This document shows, piece by piece, positions 57,562 to 64,000 of a DNA stretch of 64,000 nt. This stretch comes from Herbidospora daliensis (GTDB lineage Bacteria > Actinomycetota > Actinomycetes > Streptosporangiales > Streptosporangiaceae). Where the stretch lies: positions 861,691 through 925,690 of the forward strand of contig NZ_BBXF01000001.1 of the NCBI RefSeq assembly GCF_001570585.1, written 5' to 3'. The first letter of the stretch is position 1. Every line of letters begins with the position of its first letter. The notes under the pieces are model-generated. The model searched no databases and had not been told where the DNA came from. It saw only the letters and a list, made by a program, of their open reading frames with translations. A program made the translations under genes and the position numbers.

Positions 57562-59048
57562 ACCGCCCGATAGCGGGCGATCCGGCGGTCGACTCGGGTC
57601 TCCGCCGGTTCGGCCAGGAGGGCGGCGATCTCCTCCTCCAGGGCGCGGGCGACCCTTTTGGTGAAGGCCGGTTGTTCGTAGACCGCGTCCGGGCACTCGG
57701 CGATGATCCGGTCGACGATGCCGTCGCGCTTCAGGTCGGCCGCTCTGACCCCCTGCGACTGGGCGATCTCGGGGGCGAAGTCGACCGTGCGGTAGAGGAT
57801 CGCCGAGGCGCCCTCCGGGGGCAGCGGGGAGAGCCAGGCGTGCTGGGCGGCGAGCACGCGGTCGGCGGGGAGCAGCGCCAGGGCCGCGCCGCCCGAGCCC
57901 TGGCCGAGCAGCAGGCAGACCGTCGGGGCGTCGAGCATGACCAGGTCGGCCAGCGAGCGGGCGATCTCGCCCGCCAGGCCGCCCTCCTCGGCCGCCTTCG
58001 ACAGCTCCGCCCCGGCCGTGTCGATGACCGTCACCAGGGGCAGGCCGAGTTCCTCGGCGAGTTTCATGCCGCGCCGGGCCACCCGCAGCCCGGCCGGGCC
58101 GATCTTCAGTCCGGCCCGCGCGCCGCGCCGGTCCTGGCCGAGCACCACGGCCGGGGCGCTGCCGAACCGGGCCAAGGCCAGCAGGAGGCCGGGGTCGCTC
58201 TCGCCCGCGCCGGTGCCGTTCAGCGGGGTGACGTCGGTCGCGGCCAGCTTCAGCAGGGTCCGGACGCCGGGCCGGTCGTCGCGGCGGGAGCTGACGATGG
58301 CGTCCCAGGCCGGGACGTCGGTCCGGGCCTCGGGTTCGGTGGTCGGCGCGGGCACCGGCAGGTTCTTCGACGCGCACAGCACCCCGAGCGCCCTGACGGC
58401 GATCTCGCGCGCCTGCGCCGCCGGGACCACCGCGTCGACGAGGCCGTGGGCGAACAGGTTCTCCGATTCCTGGACGCCCTTCGGGAAGCGGTAGCCGTAC
58501 AGGGACTCGAAGACGCGCGGCCCCAGGAAGCCGATCATCGCGCCCGGTTCGGCGGCGGTGACGTGGCCCAGCGACCCCCATGACGCGAACACGCCCCCGG
58601 TGGTCGGGTGGCGCAGGTAGACGACGTAGGGAAGCCCGGCCTCCTTGTGCGCCGTCACCGCGGCCGTGATCTTGACCATCTGGACGAACGCCAGCGCGCC
58701 CTCCTGCATCCGGGTGCCCCCGCTGGCGGGCGCGGCCAGCAGCGGCAGCCGTTCGGCGGTGGCGCGCTCGACGGCGGCGACGAGGCGTTCGGCCGCCGCG
58801 ACGCCGATCGACCCGGCCAGGAACGAGAACTCCCCGGCGACGACGGCGACCCGGCGGCCGTCGAGCCGCCCCTCACCGGTGATCACCGACTCGTCGTAGC
58901 CCGACGCGGCGCGGGCGGTCGCCAGTTCGGCGGCGTAGTCGGAGCCGGGCGGCGCGGTCTGGAGCGGCGGCCGGTCCCAGGAGACCCACGAGCCGGGGTC
59001 GAGCACGACCTCGATCAGGGTGCGCGCGTCGGGTCTCTCGGGGGTCAC
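57558..59048 (-). CDS. Acyl-CoA carboxylase carboxyltransferase, fused beta-alpha form
   Basis: 496 residues. The first half is beta-type: VAVVAGEFSFLAGSIGVAAAERLV, PLLAAPASGGTRMQEGALAF, HPTTGGVFASWGSLGH and EPGAMIGFLGPRV. The second half is alpha-type: KIGPAGLRVARRGMKLAEELGLPLVTVIDTAGAELS, GEIARSLADLV and LLLGQGSGGAALALLPADRVLA. Short actinobacterial fusions of this kind carry out the carboxyl-transfer step from biotin to an acyl-CoA such as acetyl- or propionyl-CoA. No biotin carboxylase or carrier is nearby. The GTG overlaps the CaiB stop codon (GTGA), so it is coupled to that gene. Confidence 0.9.
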   Translation of the reverse strand: MTPERPDARTLIEVVLDPGSWVSWDRPPLQTAPPGSDYAAELATARAASGYDESVITGEGRLDGRRVAVVAGEFSFLAGSIGVAAAERLVAAVERATAERLPLLAAPASGGTRMQEGALAFVQMVKITAAVTAHKEAGLPYVVYLRHPTTGGVFASWGSLGHVTAAEPGAMIGFLGPRVFESLYGYRFPKGVQESENLFAHGLVDAVVPAAQAREIAVRALGVLCASKNLPVPAPTTEPEARTDVPAWDAIVSSRRDDRPGVRTLLKLAATDVTPLNGTGAGESDPGLLLALARFGSAPAVVLGQDRRGARAGLKIGPAGLRVARRGMKLAEELGLPLVTVIDTAGAELSKAAEEGGLAGEIARSLADLVMLDAPTVCLLLGQGSGGAALALLPADRVLAAQHAWLSPLPPEGASAILYRTVDFAPEIAQSQGVRAADLKRDGIVDRIIAECPDAVYEQPAFTKRVARALEEEIAALLAEPAETRVDRRIARYRAV

Positions 59049-60193
59049 GTCGCCTCTCTCCCCTTGAGCCAGTCGAGCACGGCGTCGTTGTCGGCGCCCA
59101 GGCCGGGCGGGGCGGTGTGCTCCCCGGCGGGGTGGTGGTCGTAGCGCAGCACCGGGCCGGGCAGCCCGATCGGCCCCAGCTCCGGGTGGTCGACCTCGAC
59201 CAGGAGCCCCTGGGAGAGGGTCTGGTCCCAGGCGTAGACCTCGTCGATGGTGCGGATCGACCCGGCGGGCACCCCGGCCTCGGCGAGCCGGCCGAGCCAG
59301 TGGTCGCGGGTCTCGGTGGTGAGCGTCTTCTCCAGCTCGGCGACGAGCTCGTCGCGGTGGGCGAAACGGTCGCGGTTGGTGGCGTACTCGGGCCGGTCGG
59401 GGTCGACGCCGAGCAGCGCGGCGACCTTGCGCCACTGGCCCTCGTTGCCGGCCGCGATCTGGATCATGCCGTCGGAGCAGCGGAAGGCCCCGAAGGGCGC
59501 GATCGACGCGTGGTGGTTGCCGTTGGCCTTCGGGACCTGGCCCGCGACCGTCCACTGGGTGCCGTGGTAGGCGTGCACGCCGACGACCGAAGCGAGCAGC
59601 GAGGTGCGCACCACCCCGCCCTTCCCGGTGCGCTCGCGCTCGTAGAGCGCGGCGGCGACGCCGTAGGCGCCGTGGATGCCGGCCAGCAGGTCGGCGATCG
59701 ACGGCCCGGCCCGATGGGGCTCCCCGGGCGGCCCGGTGATCGACATCAGCCCCGCCTCGCCCTGGGCGATCTGGTCGTAGCCGGGACGCCCGGCCTCGGG
59801 CCCGTCGTGCCCGAACCCGGTGATCGAGAGCACCACCATGCGCGGATTGAGCTCGGCGATCGTGCCGGTGGAGAACCCGAGCCTGGCCAGCACGCCGGTC
59901 CGGAAGTTCTCGATCAGGACGTCGGCCTGCCGGATCAGCCGGGTCAGCACGTCGGCGTCGGCCGGGTCCTTGAGGTCGAGCGTGATCGACCGCTTGTTCC
60001 GGTTGGCCGACAGAAAGTAGGTCGACACGTCGCCCACGAAGGGCGGCCCCCAGCCGCGCGACTCGTCCCCGCCCTCCGGATGCTCGACCTTGATCACGTG
60101 AGCGCCCAGGTCGCCGAGCAGCTGGCCCGCGTGGGGCCCGGCCAGCGCCCGGGACAGGTCGAGCACCACGACACCGGTGAGGGGTCCCTGCAC
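59045..60193 (-). CDS. CaiB/BaiF-family CoA transferase
   Basis: 382 residues, normal for class III CoA transferases. VVLDLSRALAGPHAGQLLGDLGAHVIKVEHPEGGDESRGWGPP is the conserved N-terminus, and GYDQIAQGEAGLMSITG holds the catalytic aspartate. PSIADLLAGIHGAYGVAAALYERERTGKG and PFGAFRCSDGMIQIAAG also match. It should move CoA between two carboxylic acids by an aspartyl-CoA intermediate. GTG start with GGAGGA five bases upstream. The downstream coupled carboxyltransferase suggests a joint role in an acyl-CoA pathway; substrate unknown. Confidence 0.94.
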   Translation of the reverse strand: MQGPLTGVVVLDLSRALAGPHAGQLLGDLGAHVIKVEHPEGGDESRGWGPPFVGDVSTYFLSANRNKRSITLDLKDPADADVLTRLIRQADVLIENFRTGVLARLGFSTGTIAELNPRMVVLSITGFGHDGPEAGRPGYDQIAQGEAGLMSITGPPGEPHRAGPSIADLLAGIHGAYGVAAALYERERTGKGGVVRTSLLASVVGVHAYHGTQWTVAGQVPKANGNHHASIAPFGAFRCSDGMIQIAAGNEGQWRKVAALLGVDPDRPEYATNRDRFAHRDELVAELEKTLTTETRDHWLGRLAEAGVPAGSIRTIDEVYAWDQTLSQGLLVEVDHPELGPIGLPGPVLRYDHHPAGEHTAPPGLGADNDAVLDWLKGREAT

Positions 60194-60262
60194 GATCGTC
60201 CTCCGATTTCGAGGGGGAGCCCGCAGGCTACCCGTACCGACGGGGGCTGGCACGATCGGGTC

Positions 60263-60823
60263 ATGCCGACCATCGCCGACCTGGCCGCCCGGATCGTCCA
60301 GCTGGAGCCGTCGTGCGGCCCCGCCCGGCTGGTGGCCGTCGACGGCCCGGGAGGCTCCGGCAAGACGACCTTCGCCGGCCTGCTCTCCGGGGCGCTGGAC
60401 GGCGCACCCGTGGTGCACAGCGACGACTTCCCCATCCCCTGGGACCAGGGCCCCGAATCCTGGTTCTCGCATCTCACCCGAGACGTGCTCGAACCACTAC
60501 AACGTGGTTCAAAAGCCTCCTTCCTTCGGTACGACTGGCGTACCGGAACCTATGCCGAACGCCTGGAGGTCCCGCCCGCGCCGGTGGTGATCGTCGAGGG
60601 CGTCAGCGTGGCCCGGGTGGAGTGCCCGGCGGCCCTCCGGGTGTGGGTGGAAGCAGCCCCCGAACTCCGGCGGAAACGTGTGCTGGCCCGCGACGGGACG
60701 GAGCACGCCGCCGACTGGGTGACGTGGACGGCGGCCGAAGACGCCTGGTTCGCCCGGAATCCGGTCGTCGCGGACGCCGGCGTGGACGGAGTCACCTTCG
60801 AGGTCGTCTTCGCCGTAGGTTGA
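60263..60823 (+). CDS. P-loop nucleoside/uridine kinase-like protein
   Basis: 186 residues. Walker A is DGPGGSGKTT. VVHSDDFPIPW is the second acidic motif of uridine kinase-type proteins, and FLRYDWRTGTYAERLEVPPAPVVIVEGV the Walker-B-like part. The C-terminus has VTWTAAEDAWFARNPV. The family phosphorylates nucleosides or related small molecules; this short form is common in actinobacteria and its substrate is not known. The DUF1707 gene's -10 box lies in its last codons. ATG start; CACGAT six bases upstream is a weak -10 candidate. Confidence 0.85.
   Translation: MPTIADLAARIVQLEPSCGPARLVAVDGPGGSGKTTFAGLLSGALDGAPVVHSDDFPIPWDQGPESWFSHLTRDVLEPLQRGSKASFLRYDWRTGTYAERLEVPPAPVVIVEGVSVARVECPAALRVWVEAAPELRRKRVLARDGTEHAADWVTWTAAEDAWFARNPVVADAGVDGVTFEVVFAVG
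60816..60821 (+). promoter_or_regulatory. -10 box TAGGTT of leaderless DUF1707 gene
   Basis: It lies inside the last codons of the upstream kinase gene, seven bases before the ATG. Confidence 0.6.
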
Positions 60824-60828
60824 CGTAC

Positions 60829-61377
60829 ATGGACCAGGAAGCCCGCGCCTCCGACCAGGACCGGGAATCGACCGTCGCCCACCTCAAGACGGCCTACGCC
60901 GACGGCCGCCTCGCCCCCGGCGAGATGGACCAGCGCGTCGGCCGCGCCCTGACCGCCGTCTCCCGGGGCGAGCTGGCCGCGCTCACCGCCGACCTGCCCG
61001 AACGCCAGGGCGAGGTGGTGACCATCCGCACCAAGTCGAGCCGCATCGTGCGCAAGGGCGCCTGGCGGGTCCCCCGCACGCTGCGCGTCGAGGCCGAGTA
61101 CGCCCACCCCCACTTCGACCTGTCGGAGGCGGTGATCGACCACGCCCAGATCGACGTCGACCTCGACCTCGCCTACGGCAGCGCCACGATCATCCTCCCG
61201 GCGGGCGCGACCGCCGACGCCGACGGCGTCGAGACCGAGTGGGGCGGCGTCTTCTCGAAGGTCCCGGGCGCGCCCGTGCCGGGGTATCCGCACGTCAGGG
61301 TGACGGGCCGGCTCGGCTACGGGAGGCTCCGCATCCGCTACCGGACCACGGGACGTTTCCGCTGGCTCACCCGCTGA
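60829..61377 (+). CDS. DUF1707 domain protein with LiaF-like C-terminus
   Basis: 182 residues. The N-terminus (ASDQDRESTVAHLKTAYADGRLAPGEMDQRVGRALTAVSRGELAALTADLP) is a textbook DUF1707 helical domain. The C-terminal ~100 residues (VEAEYAHPHFDLSEAVIDHAQIDVDLDLAYGSATIILPAG...HVRVTGRLGYGRLRIRYRT) resemble the DUF2154/LiaF-like 'cell-wall active antibiotic response' beta repeat. No membrane helix separates the two, unlike many relatives. A role in envelope-stress sensing is inferred from the family only. Leaderless start. Confidence 0.88.
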   Translation: MDQEARASDQDRESTVAHLKTAYADGRLAPGEMDQRVGRALTAVSRGELAALTADLPERQGEVVTIRTKSSRIVRKGAWRVPRTLRVEAEYAHPHFDLSEAVIDHAQIDVDLDLAYGSATIILPAGATADADGVETEWGGVFSKVPGAPVPGYPHVRVTGRLGYGRLRIRYRTTGRFRWLTR

Positions 61378-61851
61378 CGCCCGGTTTCCGGCGCTCGGGC
61401 GCGCCGAACACGTCGGCGACGTCGTCGGTCTCCGGCCCCTTGCCCGGCACGGCCTTGGGCGCGGTGATCGTCGTCGGCCTCTCCCAGTAGCGGTACTGGG
61501 TGGCGTAGTGGGCCCGCAGGATCCGGTCCTCGCCGAGCCCCTTCACCTGCGGCCGGGGATGGGCGTAGAAGCGCCAGCCGACCCGGTAGGGCAGGCCCCG
61601 GTCGTGCCCAGCTTGACCCTGCCGGTGCCGCTCAACCCCATGGCGGCCTGCCAGGAGAGCCACTGGCCGGTGTCGAGCCGCTTGGTCCGGGTCAGGTCGG
61701 TCATGACGGTCCCGTAGAACTCGGTCGTCGCCCCCGCGCCCCGGGCGAGCAGCGACCGCAGGGCCGCCATCGGATCGGGTTCGGCCGCCTGGGCGTGGGC
61801 GGCGGCCGGAACGACGCAGACGAGGGTTAGAGCGAGGATGAGGGGGCGCAT
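61367..61851 (-). pseudogene. Frameshifted gene for a small secreted protein
   Basis: The N-terminal part starts MRPLILALTLVCVVPAAAHA (a signal peptide) and continues DPMAALRSLLARGAGATTEFYGTV to RVKLG. The C-terminal part continues in another frame as HDRGLPYRVGWRFYAHPRP to GAPERRKPGVSG. One missing base in the CCC run (61607-61609, plus strand) would join them as one ~160-residue protein. The two halves make a sensible whole and neither has a good boundary alone. This is either a true mutation or a sequencing error in a homopolymer. No family recognised. The 3' end overlaps the DUF1707 gene by 11 bases. Confidence 0.75.
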
Positions 61852-61903
61852 GACGGGCGAATGCAGCGCACCCGGCAGACAAGATCGCGAACCTGGAGGT
61901 CGC

Positions 61904-62521
61904 ATGCTCTTTCCCGCATTACCCGGCCGGACCGACGACGGCTCGGAGCCGTTCCACCGGTGCGTGGCCGAGGTGGTCGCCCTGCTGGGGATCGAGGTCG
62001 AGCCGTCGGACGCCTTCCCCTGGCTCTCCCAGGCCCGCAGGGCGATCCGCCTGCACTTCGCCACGCGGCCGGACCTCCCGCCGGAGGCTTTCGACGCGCT
62101 GATGAAGGCGGCGGTCCACGACCCCGACCCGAGTTTCAACCGCGGCTTCGTCGAGCCCGCGCTCAACGCCTTCGGCCGCCGCCGCGTCCGGACGGCGCTG
62201 CTCGCCTACCTCATGACGGGCGCCGACCAGGAGAAGGCGGGCGCGGCCTCCGCCTGGTACTGGTCGGGCCTCCGCCTGCGATCCGGCGGGTCGGCCGAAG
62301 ACACGGCCGACCTGGTGGCGATGTGGCACGAGGCGGCGCTGCGTGAGTTCGTCGGGAACGAGCACCTGGACGTCCGGCGCAACCTCGTCTCCGGGTTGCC
62401 GCTGAACCCGGAGGCGGCTCCACCGGAACTCCGTCCTCTCGTCGAGGAGGTGGTGCGCATCGCCCGCGCGCATCCCGACGAGTACATCCGCCACCGTGTC
62501 GAGATCCAGGTCCGGGTCTGA
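61904..62521 (+). CDS. Uncharacterised helical protein
   Basis: 205 residues. No signal or membrane helix. It is helix-rich and may have HEAT-like character: HRCVAEVVALLGIEVE, SQARRAIRLHFATRPDLPPEAFDALMKAAVHDPDPSFNRGFVEPALNAFGRRRVRTALLAYL, and later AMWHEAALREFVGNEHLDVRRNLVSGLPLNPEAAPPELRPLVEEVVRIA. Actinobacterial proteins of this kind are unnamed. The ATG has GGAGG four bases upstream. Seven bases separate its stop from the hydantoinase gene stop. Confidence 0.75.
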   Translation: MLFPALPGRTDDGSEPFHRCVAEVVALLGIEVEPSDAFPWLSQARRAIRLHFATRPDLPPEAFDALMKAAVHDPDPSFNRGFVEPALNAFGRRRVRTALLAYLMTGADQEKAGAASAWYWSGLRLRSGGSAEDTADLVAMWHEAALREFVGNEHLDVRRNLVSGLPLNPEAAPPELRPLVEEVVRIARAHPDEYIRHRVEIQVRV

Positions 62522-62528
62522 TCGGCGG

Positions 62529-64000
62529 TCAGGGCCGGAGGTCCACCTCCGCGTGCGGACGGCCGCCCGACAACTTCGGGAAGCCCGGTCCCCGGTCGAA
62601 GAACGCCTCCTGCGGCACCCGCAGTTCCGCGCGCAGCGCCTCGGTGGCCGCCTCGTCGACGTCCAGGCCCGCGGAGAACACCACCCCGTAGTCCTCCCGC
62701 GCCGCTTTGAGGGACACCTTCCCGTCGCGCACGTCGTCGGCCACGCACAACGGTTCGCGGTCGAAGGGAGAACCCCAGCCGCCGCCGCCCGTCGTCCGCA
62801 CGCGGACGATCTCGCCCTCGCGCACCGGGAAGTCGTCGACCAGGCCGTCCATCTCGACGCCGTTCACCGTCACCACGAACGGCCTCCCGGCCCGGCCGCC
62901 GTTGACGCCCCAGCAGCTGAGGATCGAGCGGTCGGCGATGCTCATGAACGACGCGTCGCGGAGCAGGCGGATGTGCTTGTCGTAGCCGAGGCCGCCCCGG
63001 TAACGCCCGGGGCCGCCGCTGTCGACGGCCAGGCCCAGGCGTTCGACCCGCAGCGGCCAGCGGGCCTCGGCGAACTCCACGGGGATGTTGCGGGAGTCGG
63101 GGACCACGTGGATGGTGTCCTCGCCGTCGGCGTACCAGCGGCCGCCCGAACCGCCGCCGAGGACCTCGCGCATCAGGTAGTCGTTCCCGGCCGCGTCGTG
63201 GCCGTAGACGCCCGTGTAGCGGATGGTCTCCTGGTCGGCGGGCATGCGGCCGCCGGTCGCCTTGGCCAGCACGCCGGCCAGGACCCCGAGGAGGCGCAGG
63301 ATGACGAAGGTCCGGGCGTTGGTGGGGGCGGGGAAGATCGGAGTCAGGAGGGTGCCCTTCTCCGGGAAGACCATCTTGATCAGCGGGACGACGCCCTCGT
63401 TGACGTCCAGTTCCGCCATGCGCTCGGGGGTGTCGGCCAGGTTCCGCAGGATCGGGGCCAGCCACTTCTTCAGGAACACCCCGTCGGCGTAGTCGCCCGC
63501 GTGGTTGATGGGGCCCTTGGCCTGCGGCGAGGTGCCGGTGAAGTCGATCACCAGGGGTTCGGGGGCGGCGTGGTCGACGGTCAGGGTGATGCGCTGGGCG
63601 TGCAGGCGGGGTTCGTCGACGCCGTCGTGCTCGGCGTAGTCCTCCCAGACGTGCACGCCCTCGGGGATCTTCGCCAGCAGCTCGCGGCGGAAGGTCTCCG
63701 TCGTCTTGGCCAGGATCGCGTCGAAGCACGCCTCGACGGCCTCGCGGCCGTAGCGGTCGAACAGCTCGCCGAGCCGCCGGGCGCCCATCAGGCAGGCCGA
63801 GCACTCGGCGTCGAGGTCGCCGGCCAGGGAGTCGGGCATACGCGAGTTGCGCGTCATGATCCGCAGCGCGGCGTCGTTGGGCACGCCCCGGTCCCAGAGG
63901 CGGATCGGGGGCACCATCAGGCCCTCCTCGAACACGCTCCGGGCGCCCGAGGGCATCGAGCCGGGGCACGCGCCGCCGATGTCGTCGTGGTGGCCGAACG
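62529..64000 (-). CDS. hyuB: Hydantoinase B / 5-oxoprolinase beta-subunit family protein (5' end outside window)
   Basis: The 3' ~490 codons are present. GHHDDIGGACPGSMP, then GLMVPPIRLWDRG, correspond to the central zinc-site region of HyuB, followed by DFTGTSPQAKGPINH, DVNEGV, FPAPTNARTFVILRL, VDSGGPGRYRGGLG and TTGGGGWGSPFDR. The frame runs to the window edge. With HyuA it hydrolyses ATP to open hydantoins or 5-oxoproline. HyuA may lie just beyond the edge. No regulatory sequence for it is visible here. Confidence 0.93.
   Translation of the reverse strand, partial: FGHHDDIGGACPGSMPSGARSVFEEGLMVPPIRLWDRGVPNDAALRIMTRNSRMPDSLAGDLDAECSACLMGARRLGELFDRYGREAVEACFDAILAKTTETFRRELLAKIPEGVHVWEDYAEHDGVDEPRLHAQRITLTVDHAAPEPLVIDFTGTSPQAKGPINHAGDYADGVFLKKWLAPILRNLADTPERMAELDVNEGVVPLIKMVFPEKGTLLTPIFPAPTNARTFVILRLLGVLAGVLAKATGGRMPADQETIRYTGVYGHDAAGNDYLMREVLGGGSGGRWYADGEDTIHVVPDSRNIPVEFAEARWPLRVERLGLAVDSGGPGRYRGGLGYDKHIRLLRDASFMSIADRSILSCWGVNGGRAGRPFVVTVNGVEMDGLVDDFPVREGEIVRVRTTGGGGWGSPFDREPLCVADDVRDGKVSLKAAREDYGVVFSAGLDVDEAATEALRAELRVPQEAFFDRGPGFPKLSGGRPHAEVDLRP

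Overview
The window is very G+C rich, densely coding DNA from an actinobacterium. The supporting signs are frequent GTG starts, GTGA/ATGA stop-start couplings, an MsiK/UgpC-type sugar ABC ATPase facing a LacI regulator, LPXTG-type and lipobox signals, and many leaderless genes with a TAnnnT box 6-8 bases before the start codon. The mix (secreted proteases, FtsH-like protease, aro block, repeat-rich coat-like proteins) suggests a Streptosporangiales-type filamentous actinomycete. That placement is inference; no rRNA or tRNA is present to confirm it.

Layout. 1-6 kb: the end of a LuxR regulator, a cupin, a GNAT acetyltransferase and an aldehyde dehydrogenase. A triplicated terminator-bearing spacer follows, then a secreted subtilase. 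6-14 kb: an XRE regulator, a secreted M14 carboxypeptidase, and a lipoprotein plus a large unusual FtsH-like AAA protease. A secreted protein and a tandem-FKBP lipoprotein come next. 14-20 kb: an SDR and a small exopolysaccharide-type locus (glycosyltransferase; epimerase, polyprenyl-phosphate sugar transferase and Wzz/BY-kinase in a coupled operon). 20-28 kb: a metzincin-like secreted protein, a triple-repeat secreted protein, the sugar ABC ATPase/LacI pair, a DUF4012 protein coupled to an LPFTG protein, glutathione peroxidase and a small transglycosylase. 28-40 kb: an FtsX-type permease, a TetR/diiron protein pair, an oxidoreductase, two DUF202 proteins, a UBP zinc finger facing a Na+/H+ antiporter, a Pro/Gln-rich protein, a DinG helicase and a MOSC protein.

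40.5-45.1 kb is the most unusual part. It is a tightly coupled four-gene operon: a membrane-helix protein, a SRPBCC protein with an acidic tail, a 990-residue protein carrying 11-residue and 9-residue repeats, and an 80-residue protein. 45-50 kb: a GDSL hydrolase with aroQ, aroB, aroK and aroC, a short prepilin peptidase and an SseB protein. 50.5-53.7 kb: a possible nitrogen-scavenging operon (C45 acyltransferase/hydrolase, carbamate kinase, cyanurate/barbiturate-type ring-opening amidohydrolase). 53.8-64 kb: an aminotransferase and a DUF418 membrane protein divergent from overlapping -10 boxes, a nitrilase-family hydrolase, two coupled unknown proteins, a fused carboxyltransferase coupled to a CaiB CoA-transferase, a kinase, a DUF1707 protein, a frameshifted secreted protein, and the end of a hydantoinase B gene.

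The DNA is compact: seven convergent gene pairs overlap at their 3' ends. No rRNA, tRNA, insertion sequence, prophage or CRISPR array was seen.
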